Part shown: positions 8,564 to 16,608 of the stretch, piece by piece
Layout of the letters: every line of letters starts with the position of its first letter
Numbering within the stretch: position 1 is the stretch's first letter
Source: Amycolatopsis bullii
GTDB lineage: Bacteria; Actinomycetota; Actinomycetes; Mycobacteriales; Pseudonocardiaceae
DNA: 64,000 bases
NCBI RefSeq assembly: GCF_014654205.1
Contig: NZ_BNAW01000006.1
Location: forward strand, 186,001 to 250,000
Direction of reading: 5' to 3'
Notes under the pieces: model-generated
What the model was told of the DNA's origin: nothing
The model's database searches: none
The model's input: only the letters and a program-made list of their open reading frames with translations
Translations under genes and position numbers: made by a program

Positions 8564-9318
8564 GGGCGGTGCTGGCCGAGCTGGTTGTAGACGATCGAAC
8601 CGGAGTTCGTCCCGATGATCCCGGTTCCGTGCACCTCGCCGTTGATCACCTGACTGCCTCCGGCCGGGGAAGGCGTGCCCGGTTCGGCCGCCGGTCGATC
8701 TGCGGTGGGAGTGGCGGTGGCGGTGGTCAAGTCACCGGCGGCCACGCCGGGTATCCAGACCCACGCCGTCTCTTCGAACTCCTTGTCGGCGACCTGGAGC
8801 ATGCTGAATTCGTGCGGGTGCAGCCGGTGCGTGTGACCGGCCAGGACCGCCGTCCGGTAGGCCTGCGCCGAGAGAATGGTGGCGACGGTGACCGGATGCC
8901 GGTCGGCGAGACGCCGCACTACGTCCTTCACCACCGCGGCGTCCAAGAGGCGGGCGAGTTCGATCACCGGTCGCTGGAAGCTGTCGCCGTCCACCACCGT
9001 GACCGGCGCGGCGTGCACGGCGAGCCGCAGGCCGATCGTCGGAAGCATGCGACGGTTGCGCAGGTAGACCTGGCCGTGGAGGAAGTGAGCTGCGTCGACC
9101 AGGGCAGGCAAGCTCTCTTCGGGGAACGCCGCCAGGTAGCCGTCCCCGGTGGCCGAGTAGTTGACCCGGGCCGCCACGTCGACGCCGGTGTGCTCGAACG
9201 CTTCGCCGACCAGTTCGGTCGCGGCCTGTCGAACCTCTTCGAGCTGGTCGTCGGGGTTGCTCGACGACCCGATCACGTCGAACCCGAACAAGGCCTTCGT
9301 CGTGGGCATCGCACTCAT
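8560..9318 (-). CDS. Class III nucleotide cyclase-like protein with C-terminal Gly/Asn motif
   Basis: The 252-residue protein carries a cyclase-homology fold (about 8-170). The two metal-binding Asp positions are present as D14 (LFGFDVIGSS) and D59 (ATGDGYLAAFP), and IGLRLAVHAAPV matches the following strand. At the usual VNxAARL position it reads VIELARL, so the transition-state Asn is Ile119 while Arg123 remains. A linker leads to the tail VHGTGIIGTNSGSIVYNQ (about 229-246). It may make a cyclic nucleotide or bind nucleotide without catalysis. A Crp-type gene lies 93 bases upstream and the next gene overlaps by ATGA, which suggests one signalling unit. Confidence 0.75.
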   Translation of the reverse strand: MSAMPTTKALFGFDVIGSSSNPDDQLEEVRQAATELVGEAFEHTGVDVAARVNYSATGDGYLAAFPEESLPALVDAAHFLHGQVYLRNRRMLPTIGLRLAVHAAPVTVVDGDSFQRPVIELARLLDAAVVKDVVRRLADRHPVTVATILSAQAYRTAVLAGHTHRLHPHEFSMLQVADKEFEETAWVWIPGVAAGDLTTATATPTADRPAAEPGTPSPAGGSQVINGEVHGTGIIGTNSGSIVYNQLGQHRP

Positions 9319-9411
9319 CCAGCCGCCTCTCCTCGTCGATGGAGGTCATCTTCAGGACGCCCACGGCGGGTCACCACCGGAAATCCGGGAGACAAACGTG
9401 CGGTCCCGTGC

Positions 9412-10116
9412 TTAAGAGTCGGCGCAGGTCGACTTCCTCAGCCCATCGACGTCCCGCAGCAGGAACCACTTCTTGTCGGTGGCCATGGCGCCTTCCGTCG
9501 TCAGAGCCGTGAGCACGTCGTCGACCGTCTTCTCCGAAGCCGCGACGCTTTGGGCCAGATCGCGCCGGGAAAAGCCGGAGACCTCGGTTCCACCGGTGCT
9601 TTCCCGGCCGAAGTGATCTGCCCAGTCGAGCAGGGTGCGGATGACCCGCACCCGTACCCCGTCGGAGAGGTAGGAGAGGCGTTCCCGGTCCGCGCGGTGC
9701 AAACGGTTCTGCACAGTCCGCAACACGTGTTGCATCGCCGCGGGGTGACGCCCGATGAACGCTCGGAACTCGACGCCGGGAATCTCCGTGACCGTCCCGT
9801 TCGTGCGTCCCTTCCCGCTGGCCGAGCGAGGGGCGTGATCCATCGCGCTGAGCTCGCAGAGCAGCTCACCACGGCCGTAGATGCCCAGGATCAACTCCTT
9901 ACCGTTACCGGCGGTCACATACACCTTGACCAAGCCGGCTTCGATGAGGAATACACTCCCTGGCGCGTCGTGTTCCATGAATAGCTGATCATTTTCACCG
10001 AATTTTCGCGTGATTCCCCTTGCTCTTAGCTCGTTCAACGCGTGTGGCCCTACCTTGGCGCCGAATGAATTCGGATAACCCCTGTCCATCGGTCCAGTTT
10101 CATCAACTTTCGGCAC
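9412..10116 (-). CDS. Crp/Fnr-family cNMP-binding transcription regulator
   Basis: The 234-residue protein has a cyclic-nucleotide-binding beta-barrel (about 35-140) with GSVFLIEAGLVKVYVT, the phosphate-cassette-like GELLCELSAMDHAPRSA, a dimerisation helix and a winged HTH (about 170-225) containing SRRDLAQSVAASEKTVDDVL. It is first in a minus-strand operon with a cyclase-like gene next, which suggests that it reads the nucleotide made or sensed there. The start region is visibly more AT-rich than the neighbouring genes, which hints at transfer. Met10 (10089) is an alternative start. Confidence 0.88.
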   Translation of the reverse strand: MPKVDETGPMDRGYPNSFGAKVGPHALNELRARGITRKFGENDQLFMEHDAPGSVFLIEAGLVKVYVTAGNGKELILGIYGRGELLCELSAMDHAPRSASGKGRTNGTVTEIPGVEFRAFIGRHPAAMQHVLRTVQNRLHRADRERLSYLSDGVRVRVIRTLLDWADHFGRESTGGTEVSGFSRRDLAQSVAASEKTVDDVLTALTTEGAMATDKKWFLLRDVDGLRKSTCADS

Positions 10117-10270
10117 GGATCAACGACGCCGAACGGGTGGTTCGACCTGCGGGGCCTGCCGCAGTGGCCCGGTCGCCGTCGTGCGGACCGACGGGTGCGC
10201 TCCGACGACACCTACGGCGCCGTGCTCGCCCTCCTGCGCGCCGGTCGAGGCGGTCCGGTTCACTGGACTC

Positions 10271-10606
10271 ATGGCAATTCCGGAGCTCGCGCTGCGGCAG
10301 ATCGAACGGTGGTGCGCGCAGCGCGTCCCCGCGCACCTCCAGGACCGGATCCGGGTCGAGTGCCGGACTCGGGGCCGCTCCGTGACCATCGTCGAACGCC
10401 GGGCGCCGTGGTCGGCGCAGGCGGGGCCCGAGTGGAGCGAGCAGAAGATCGCGCAGCTGCGGCTGGACGAGTTCGGCATCTGGTCGGTGTGGTGGGCCGA
10501 TCGGAACGGGCGGTGGCTGAGCTACCCGGACGCGCCCGTCGCCAGCACGCCGCCCGCGCTGCTCGACGAGATCGACCGCAACCCCGGCGGGGTGTTCTGG
10601 GGCTAG
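10271..10606 (+). CDS. DUF3024 family protein
   Basis: The 111-residue protein starts at ATG as MAIPELALRQIERWC. It contains the DUF3024 pattern: an N-terminal helix with CAQRVPAHLQDRIRVE, the basic strand GRSVTIVERRAPW, and WWADRNGRWLSY. A longer reading frame begins at 10181, but those extra residues are low-complexity. Such proteins are small cytosolic actinobacterial proteins without known function. It overlaps the convergent pyrophosphohydrolase gene by 4 bases. Confidence 0.85.
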   Translation: MAIPELALRQIERWCAQRVPAHLQDRIRVECRTRGRSVTIVERRAPWSAQAGPEWSEQKIAQLRLDEFGIWSVWWADRNGRWLSYPDAPVASTPPALLDEIDRNPGGVFWG

Positions 10607-10920
10607 GACGGCGGCGGGAAGCGGACCTCGTTGCGGTCGATCTTCGCGTGCGCCGCCGCGGCCAGGTCGACGCCGAGGCGGTCGGCCAGCTGCAGCAGGT
10701 ACAGCGTGACGTCCGCGATCTCGTCCAGCACCTTCTCCTCCAGCGCCGGATCGGCCCGCCACGCGTCGGATTCCTCGGGAGTCAGCCACTGGAACAGCGC
10801 GGTCAGCTCGCCGACTTCGCCGGAAAGGGCCATCACGAGGTTCTTCGGGGTGTGGTACGGCTCCCAGGCGCGGGCCGCCGCGAAGCCGCGCAGGCGCTGG
10901 GTCACGTCGTCGAAGGTCAC
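10603..10920 (-). CDS. MazG-like nucleotide pyrophosphohydrolase
   Basis: The 105-residue protein starts at GTG (VTFDDVTQRLRGF). It carries the all-alpha NTP-pyrophosphohydrolase signature: KNLVMALSGEVGELTALFQW supplies the ExxE metal site, and EEKVLDEIADVTLYLLQLAD supplies ExxD. Its length matches the small dCTPase/RS21-C6-type members, which hydrolyse (d)NTPs to monophosphates and pyrophosphate for pool cleaning. The frame stays open upstream for another 330 codons opposite another gene. That part is rejected because family similarity begins only at this GTG. Confidence 0.88.
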   Translation of the reverse strand: MTFDDVTQRLRGFAAARAWEPYHTPKNLVMALSGEVGELTALFQWLTPEESDAWRADPALEEKVLDEIADVTLYLLQLADRLGVDLAAAAHAKIDRNEVRFPPPS

Positions 10921-10977
10921 TCGCGCGATTCTGCCCTCGTGGTCACGCAGTGCTAACGGCCGTATGGCGGACTGGCG

Positions 10978-11007
10978 TTGACCGGTGAATCTCTCACTCA
11001 ATAGGTT
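10978..11007 (+). promoter_or_regulatory. Sigma-70-type promoter for the NIT-like membrane protein
   Basis: TTGACC (10978-10983), an 18-base spacer and TAGGTT (11002-11007) precede the gene starting at 11056. The predicted transcript would have a leader of about 40 bases that includes the GGGAAGGGA ribosome binding site. Confidence 0.45.
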
Positions 11008-11055
11008 GAACTTCGTCGGGATTGTTGCGGGGACCAAGGCTGGGAAGGGAACGTC

Positions 11056-11976
11056 TTGAAGTACCTGCGATCCGTCCGCGGCCGCATGCTGGGCATCGCG
11101 TTCATCCCCGGCGGCGCGCTCGTCGCCGTGGCTGTCGTGATCGCGATTCTCCTGATCCACCAAGCGGTTCGGACCCGGGACATGGCCGTGGAGACGGCGG
11201 CCGCGGCGGACCGGACGGCCCGCGCCGTGGTCGCCCTGCAGGCCGAGCGGAGCGCGGCGATGGCCGCGCCCGACCAACGCAGTGCCGCGTACGCGACTTA
11301 CACCCAGCGGATCGAGTCCGCCATCGCCGGCCTGCGGGACTACGCGCGCCACGCCCCGGACGCCGAGTCCGCCTACCAGCAGACGACCGCCGTCGAGCTG
11401 CTTTCCGTCGCCGAAGGCATGGATCGCTCCGATTCCCTCGCTCTGGCCGGCCTGGACAACGTCACCCGGGGGTCGTTCACCTCCGCCGTCGCCTCCTACC
11501 GGGCCGAGCTGGCCCGGGTCGTCCCCCAGCTCACCGAGAGTGGCCGGATGGCGTACGAAACGCTCACGCGTAGCGCCGAATGGAGCAGGCTGGCCGCCGC
11601 CGAAAACGCCTTCACCGCCGCCGAACCGCTTCCGCTCCCGGAGCCCACGTGGCGCAGCGCCTCCTACGCCGTGTCCGCCCAGCTCGGCCTGCTGTACACC
11701 CAGCAAAGCCAGTACGCCGTGCAGCTGACCCTCGACGACGGCCGCCGCACCCTCGCCGGCGCCCTCGCGGCCGGAACCGCGCTCCTGCTGTTCGCCGTGC
11801 TCCTGATGGTGGTGGTGCGGCGGCTGGTCGCGCGGGTTCCGGTGCCGGTCGTGCCGATCATGGTGCCGACGGTCCGCGCGGCCATCCCGCGTCCCCGCCA
11901 CGCACGGTCACGAAGATCGGGACTGCCGGATCCGTGGCCGCTGAAAGCCGTGTTCGACGACTTGCGACGTCGATGA
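11056..11976 (+). CDS. Membrane protein with NIT-like extracytoplasmic sensor region
   Basis: The 306-residue protein starts at TTG behind GGGAAGGGA. It has an N-terminal membrane helix (about 13-35), an extracytoplasmic helical region (about 36-235) with VALQAERSAAMAA and repeated Ala-rich helices, and a second membrane helix (about 238-262). The basic cytosolic tail is short. The opening KYLRSVRGRMLGIAFIPG and the helical region resemble nitrate/nitrite-sensing histidine kinases of actinomycetes. The HAMP and kinase domains that should follow are absent. It could be a stand-alone sensor or scaffold, or a truncated kinase. Confidence 0.7.
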   Translation: MKYLRSVRGRMLGIAFIPGGALVAVAVVIAILLIHQAVRTRDMAVETAAAADRTARAVVALQAERSAAMAAPDQRSAAYATYTQRIESAIAGLRDYARHAPDAESAYQQTTAVELLSVAEGMDRSDSLALAGLDNVTRGSFTSAVASYRAELARVVPQLTESGRMAYETLTRSAEWSRLAAAENAFTAAEPLPLPEPTWRSASYAVSAQLGLLYTQQSQYAVQLTLDDGRRTLAGALAAGTALLLFAVLLMVVVRRLVARVPVPVVPIMVPTVRAAIPRPRHARSRRSGLPDPWPLKAVFDDLRRR

Positions 11977-12058
11977 GGGACTCACGAAGAGTCACTGATT
12001 ACTCCGAAAAGAGCACGCGGTTGGCCCACACGCGTGGCCGCGGTCGTCGGGCAGACTG

Positions 12059-13390
12059 GTGCCCGTGAGTCGCCCCTCGGATCTTCGCCCCTACCTGCGC
12101 ACTTTGGACGTGGAGACACTGGCGGACCTGCTCCACGCCCAGGCCGAGCGCGATCCCGAGCTGCGGCACTCACTCGAACTGCGCGCCGCCACCCAGTCCG
12201 GTGACGTCAGCGAGGCGCACCGGCTGCTGGACACCGCGGTCACCGACGGGAACGTCGAGTACACCGCCAAGATCGGTGCGGTCCTCGACACGCTGCAGCG
12301 GATGCTCGACGCCGGCAGCCGCGCCGACCTGGGCCCGCTGGCCCGGCGCACGGTCGACGACATCAGCGAAGTGCTGGAGCAGTCCGGCGACCACGCCGGC
12401 GACCTGGCCGACCGGCTGGACCGGGCCGTGGAGCTGTACGCCCGCGCGTGCGCCGCCCGGCCGCCGGACCCGGAGAAGCTGGCCGACTGGATCCTCGAGG
12501 TCGAGTTCGACGGCCCCGGCCGCCCGGTGATCGACCTCGCCGAGTTCGCGACCGCGCTGGGCGAGCCGGGGCTCCGGCGGATCAAGTCCACTGTGGATGA
12601 CGTGCTCGCCGCGAACGGGCCTGGTCACCGCCGTGACGTGGCCGAACGGCTGCGCGAGCAGCTGGCCGAGGTGCTCGGGGACGTCGACGAGCTGGTCGCC
12701 ATCCTCTCGGCCAAGCCGCCGCGGGTGGACGTCAGCCTCAAGATCGTCCGGGTGCTCCGGGCGGCCGGACGGCACAGCGAGGCCATCGCGCACGCCGCCC
12801 GCGCGCTCACGCACGACAAGCAGCCGCCGGCTCCGGAGCCGGAAAGCGAAACCGCTCGCCGTCGCAAGGACTTCGACGCCCAGCCGGGTCGCGAGACGTA
12901 CGCGGCCCTGCGCGAGGCCGCGACGAAGGACGGGAAGTGGACGGTGCAGCGCCGGGAAGCGCTCGCTTGCCTGCGCACCCGCGCGGCCGAGGGGGTCGAG
13001 CAGGCGGACGAGCTGGTTCGCGTCCTGCTCGACGACGGCCGTCCCGACGAAGCTTGGCGAGCCTGTGTCCGGTTCGGTGCGTCCGCGGAGCTCAAGCTCG
13101 AGCTGGCGGAACAGCGGGCCGCCGAGCACCCGGCCGAGGCGATCCCGGTCTTCCGCGAACACGTCGACGAGCTCATCGAGCGCAAGGACCCGCACGCCTA
13201 CCAGGAAGCCGCGCGACGGCTGAAGCTGTTGCGCAGCTTGCACAAACGGGCCGAAACGCCGGACGAATTCACCGCTTACCTGGCCGAGCTGGTGGAAAAC
13301 CACCGGCGGAAAACCCGGCTGATCACGGAAATCCGGACCGCCAGGATCGCCATCCCGAAAGCCGTAACCTCCTCGCGCACCCCTCGTTGA
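12059..13390 (+). CDS. Conserved helical-repeat protein (DUF6880/SWIM-associated type)
   Basis: The 443-residue protein is almost entirely alpha-helical and TPR-like. Its C-terminal part (about 330-430, HPAEAIPVFREHVDELIERK and the later RRKTRLITEI) resembles the region that follows SWIM zinc fingers in actinobacterial proteins and the DUF6880 family. No CxC...CxH SWIM motif is present, so this is the repeat part alone. The start is GTG at 12059, with a second in-frame GTG at 12065. The function is unknown. No operon partner is evident. Confidence 0.75.
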   Translation: MPVSRPSDLRPYLRTLDVETLADLLHAQAERDPELRHSLELRAATQSGDVSEAHRLLDTAVTDGNVEYTAKIGAVLDTLQRMLDAGSRADLGPLARRTVDDISEVLEQSGDHAGDLADRLDRAVELYARACAARPPDPEKLADWILEVEFDGPGRPVIDLAEFATALGEPGLRRIKSTVDDVLAANGPGHRRDVAERLREQLAEVLGDVDELVAILSAKPPRVDVSLKIVRVLRAAGRHSEAIAHAARALTHDKQPPAPEPESETARRRKDFDAQPGRETYAALREAATKDGKWTVQRREALACLRTRAAEGVEQADELVRVLLDDGRPDEAWRACVRFGASAELKLELAEQRAAEHPAEAIPVFREHVDELIERKDPHAYQEAARRLKLLRSLHKRAETPDEFTAYLAELVENHRRKTRLITEIRTARIAIPKAVTSSRTPR

Positions 13391-13533
13391 CCCGGGAGAA
13401 CCGGTGATTCACGTGCACCGGGACATCGTGAGCGCGCCAGGCGTCGCGGTGGCCCAGTTCCGCTGTCCGGCTCGGCGCCTCCCCGTCGAGCAGGCGGCGG
13501 GACCCGCGCCAGGGCCACCGCGACCCGCTCGCG

Positions 13534-13584
13534 GTGACAACCGGGGCTTCGCCCCGGGCCGGGGGCTTCGCCACCCGGACCCCC
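13534..13584 (+). repeat. 51-bp double-hairpin repeat, copy A
   Basis: This begins GTGACAAC and contains two adjacent hairpins. The first is CCGGGGC-TTC-GCCCCGG (7-bp perfect stem). The second is CCGGGGGC-TTC-GCCACCCGG (8-bp stem with one bulged A). It lies in the non-coding gap before the acidic-protein gene. Near-identical copies are at 15164-15215 (inverted) and 58334-58384. Confidence 0.85.
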
Positions 13585-13616
13585 ACAAGAAGTGGGTGAA
13601 GTGAAAGCATGAGCTC

Positions 13617-15125
13617 ATGAGCCCGGTGAGTCGCGCCCGCAAGAAGGCACCGCAGCCCGTCACGCACAGCGTGACCGGCCTGTTCAAGGACGTCCTGAAC
13701 GACTTCTCGGCGCTGGGCGCCGACCCCGCGCCCGTCGACGTCGAACTGCTCGCCTCCGAGGTGCTCGGCCAGTTCCACGACGTGCCCGTCGAGGACGGCG
13801 AAGAGCCGCTCGGCCTGGAGCTCATCGCTTTCGCCCAGCGCAAGATCACGCCCGGCGCCGCCGCGCTGCTGGCCGCGCTTAAGGTCGTCGCCGAGACCGA
13901 CGTCGAACGCAAAGCCGCCGACGCCGGGCTGCAGGTCGTCCTCGGCCGCGGCATCCCCGCGCCCGCCTGGGCCGACGGGCTGGGCCGGGTCACCGCCGGC
14001 GAGTGCTGGCGCACCGGGGACGTCTACGGCGACGAGTCGTCCCTGCTCTGCGTCTTCTCCCACGGCGACCAGGCGTACGGGCTGCTCGCCCTGCTCGACT
14101 TCACCGAGGGCGGCCGGGTGCGGGACCTCGTGGTGATCGACAAGCCCGCCGACGTCGTGGCCGAGATGCGCGAGCAGTCCGACGCCGACCCGGAGCTGGT
14201 CGTCTTCGAGGCCGTCGACCCCGCCGAGGCGCACCGCCTGATCGCCGACGGCCTCGCCGCCACCGACCACCTCGACGAGGCCGACGTCAGCGAGGACTAC
14301 GCCCGCTTCCACGCCGTCGCGCTCACCTGGTGCCGCGCGCTGCCGGAGCCCGCGCTCGTGCCCGAGGTGGCCGAGTGGTCCGATGCCGAGCGCGCCGCCG
14401 TCGTCGAGCAGTTCGTCGCCGCGAGCGGTGAGGACGCCGACGCCGCCCGCGCCATCGGCGGTCTGCTGCTGGAGCACGGCCTGCGCACCGACCCGGGCAA
14501 CCCGCTGCGCGTCGGGCCGGAGAAGATCGCGCGGTTCCTCGAGGGCCTGCTCGGCGAGGAGTACGAGCTCGACGCCGACCACGAGGACGCCGTCGAGCCG
14601 GTCGTGCTCGCCTGGGTGCAGTGGACGGGCGAGCGGGCGCACCTAACCGAGACCGCGATCGCGGCCCTCGACGAAGCCGTCCAGGACTACCTGAGCGAGT
14701 ACGCCGACGAGGACGACTCCCCGCTCGAGCGGTACTTCGCCGACACGAGCGACCTGTCGCCGACCGAACTCGCCGACGCGCTGGAGCGGCGGATGTTCGC
14801 CGTGCCGTCGACGACCACGGAGATCGACGAGGAAGAGGTCGACCTCGACCCCACCGACGCCGACCAGCGCCGCGCGCTCGTCATCGCCGAGGCCGACGAG
14901 GACGAGGAAGAGCAGCGGCTGATCCTGCGCGCGACCATCGTCGACCAGCTGTGGGACAATGAGCCCGCCGAGGTCTGGCAGGCCGCCGAGCGCCTGCAGG
15001 AGGGCGAGCTCGACCGCGACGAGATCTTCGAGCAGCTGATCGACGCCCTGGAAAACAGCCTGCTGGACGCGGAAAACCTCGAATACGACGCCGACGCCTA
15101 CCTCGAGGCGCTGGCCGAGCTCTGA
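13617..15125 (+). CDS. Conserved strongly acidic protein of unknown function
   Basis: This 502-residue protein is dominated by Asp and Glu, especially from 300 onward (ELDADHEDAVEPVV, EIDEEEVDLDPTDAD, ENLEYDADAYLEALAEL). The N-terminal 15 residues are basic (SPVSRARKKAPQPVTH). The middle (about 105-215) is a mixed alpha/beta segment with GDESSLLCVFSHGDQAYGLL. I see no signal peptide, membrane segment or catalytic motif that I can name. The ATG at 13617 follows GTGAAGTGAAAG. A 51-bp hairpin repeat sits in the leader region about 30 bases upstream. Confidence 0.8.
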   Translation: MSPVSRARKKAPQPVTHSVTGLFKDVLNDFSALGADPAPVDVELLASEVLGQFHDVPVEDGEEPLGLELIAFAQRKITPGAAALLAALKVVAETDVERKAADAGLQVVLGRGIPAPAWADGLGRVTAGECWRTGDVYGDESSLLCVFSHGDQAYGLLALLDFTEGGRVRDLVVIDKPADVVAEMREQSDADPELVVFEAVDPAEAHRLIADGLAATDHLDEADVSEDYARFHAVALTWCRALPEPALVPEVAEWSDAERAAVVEQFVAASGEDADAARAIGGLLLEHGLRTDPGNPLRVGPEKIARFLEGLLGEEYELDADHEDAVEPVVLAWVQWTGERAHLTETAIAALDEAVQDYLSEYADEDDSPLERYFADTSDLSPTELADALERRMFAVPSTTTEIDEEEVDLDPTDADQRRALVIAEADEDEEEQRLILRATIVDQLWDNEPAEVWQAAERLQEGELDRDEIFEQLIDALENSLLDAENLEYDADAYLEALAEL

Positions 15126-15128
15126 CGG

Positions 15129-15338
15129 CTAGGGGAGGGGTTCCGCGGACTTGCCGGGAATTCGGGGGCTCCGGGTGGCGAAGCCCCCGGCCCGGGGCGA
15201 AGCCCCGGTTGTCACAGTCTTGCTGCGGCGCTCCTGCAGCCGGTCGTCGAAGTCGACGACGAAGGTTCCGGCGGCCATCGCGATCAGCAGAGCCAAACCG
15301 AGCACCGCACCGACCCACGTGAGGATCATCGAGAACAT
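15129..15338 (-). CDS. Small single-pass membrane protein with repeat-derived tail
   Basis: The 69-residue frame has a strong ribosome binding site (GGGGAGGAGG reading into the ATG at 15338). Its hydrophobic helix (about 4-28, MILTWVGAVLGLALLIAMAA) is followed by FVVDFDDRLQERRS. The last third (about 41-58) is translated from copy B of the 51-bp hairpin repeat, which suggests that the original stop was lost on insertion. Such small membrane proteins are common beside coaA in related genomes, but I assign no function. Confidence 0.6.
   Translation of the reverse strand: MFSMILTWVGAVLGLALLIAMAAGTFVVDFDDRLQERRSKTVTTGASPRAGGFATRSPRIPGKSAEPLP
15164..15215 (-). repeat. 52-bp double-hairpin repeat, copy B (inverted)
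   Basis: On the minus strand this begins GTGACAAC and matches copy A through the first 46 bases, then ends GGAGCCCCC instead of GGACCCCC. It lies inside the 3' part of the small membrane protein gene and supplies its C-terminal residues. Confidence 0.85.
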
Positions 15339-15561
15339 CGTGGGCCTCCTCCCCAGCTCAGAGCCGTTTTCCTGACTCCTTCAGGGTCGCTTTCACAGCG
15401 GATGCCCGGTATCGGCCAACCGGTTACGGCTGACCGGCCCGCCTCGGCCGAACGGCCGGTTTCCGGCGCGGAGAGTCGCGAGAGCGCGACGAATCGTGGC
15501 CGCGCACTCGCGGAGCGTGCGAATGCGCGGCATGTGGGTGACGGCGTGTGTGACGAGCGGG

Positions 15562-16494
15562 TCAGAGCTTGCGCAGGCGGACCCGGTTGATCGTGTGGTC
15601 GCAGTCCTTGCGCAGCACCAGCGTGGCCCGCGGCCGGGTCGGCTTGATGTTCTCCATCAGGTTCGGCTCGTTGATCGAGTGCCACAGGTGCCGGGCCTCG
15701 GCGCGGGCCTCGTCGTCGGGCAGGCCGGCGAAGTGGTGGAAGTGCGACGCCGGGTCCGCGAACGCCGTGTGCCGCAGCTCCAGGAACCGCTCGACGTACC
15801 AGCGCTGGATGTCGTCGGTGTGCGCGTCGACGTAGATCGAGAAGTCGAAGAGGTCGGACACCATCAGCCGCGGCCCCGGCTGCAGCACGTTCAGGCCCTC
15901 GACGATGAGGATGTCCGGCTGCTGCACCACCTGCTCCTGGCCGGGCAGGATGTCGTAGGCCAGATGCGAGTACACCGGCGCGGCGACGCGCTCGGCACCC
16001 GACTTGACCTCGGTGACGAACCGCAACAGCGCCCGGCGGTCGTAGCTCTCCGGGAAGCCCTTGCGGTGCATGATCCCGCGCCGCATCAGCTCGGCGCGCG
16101 GGTACAGGAAGCCGTCGGTGGTGACCAGGTCGACGCGGGGGTGGTCCGGCCAGCGGGCGAGCAGCGTGCGCAGCAGACGGGCGGTGGTCGACTTGCCGAC
16201 CGCCACGCTGCCGGCGATGCCGATCACGAACGGGACCTTCGTGCCGCGGGAGTCGTCACCGAGGAACGTCGTCGTCGCTTCGTAGAGCCGCTGGCGCGCG
16301 GCGACCTGCAGGTTGATCAGCCGGGACAGCGGGAGGTAGACGTCGGCCACCTCGGCGAGGTCGACCTGTTCGCCGAGACCGCGCAGCCGGACCAGCTCGG
16401 CCGCCGTCAACGGCAGCGGCGTCGAACTCCGCAGCTCTTTCCATTGTTCCCGGTGCAGCTCGACATACGGGCTGAGTTCGCGGACCCGGGTCAT
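15562..16494 (-). CDS. coaA: Type I pantothenate kinase
   Basis: The 310-residue length and full sequence match bacterial CoaA. The Walker A is [12 protein letters not shown], the switch region is [12 protein letters not shown], and the later motifs are [16 protein letters not shown] and [11 protein letters not shown]. It phosphorylates pantothenate with ATP, the first and regulated step of coenzyme A synthesis in the cytosol. I chose the ATG at 16494 because GGAGGAG lies 6 to 8 bases upstream and family proteins begin about there. A further Met 18 residues upstream would add an unlikely basic extension. Confidence 0.97.
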   Translation of the reverse strand: MTRVRELSPYVELHREQWKELRSSTPLPLTAAELVRLRGLGEQVDLAEVADVYLPLSRLINLQVAARQRLYEATTTFLGDDSRGTKVPFVIGIAGSVAVGKSTTARLLRTLLARWPDHPRVDLVTTDGFLYPRAELMRRGIMHRKGFPESYDRRALLRFVTEVKSGAERVAAPVYSHLAYDILPGQEQVVQQPDILIVEGLNVLQPGPRLMVSDLFDFSIYVDAHTDDIQRWYVERFLELRHTAFADPASHFHHFAGLPDDEARAEARHLWHSINEPNLMENIKPTRPRATLVLRKDCDHTINRVRLRKL

Positions 16495-16608
16495 CGCACA
16501 CTCCTCCGGCCGTCGCCTGCACTGGCGGACGTTCACCTGCGTGTTCAACGGTAGGGCTTACGGCCGGTTAAAGCGCTGTGACGTAGTCCACCCCCATCCA
16601 AGGGTTGA

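Noticed and set aside
10921-11901. Upstream extension of the MazG-like reading frame
   Set aside because: The extension lies opposite the NIT-like gene, has a low-complexity composition, and family similarity starts at the GTG at 10920.
13391-13616. A possible small gene in the 226-base gap
   Set aside because: The short frames there have no ribosome binding site. The hairpin repeat explains much of the sequence.
15339-15561. A possible gene or RNA between coaA and the small membrane protein gene
   Set aside because: Frames in this 223-base gap are Arg/Ala-rich with no start context. No stable structure beyond ordinary GC stems was seen.
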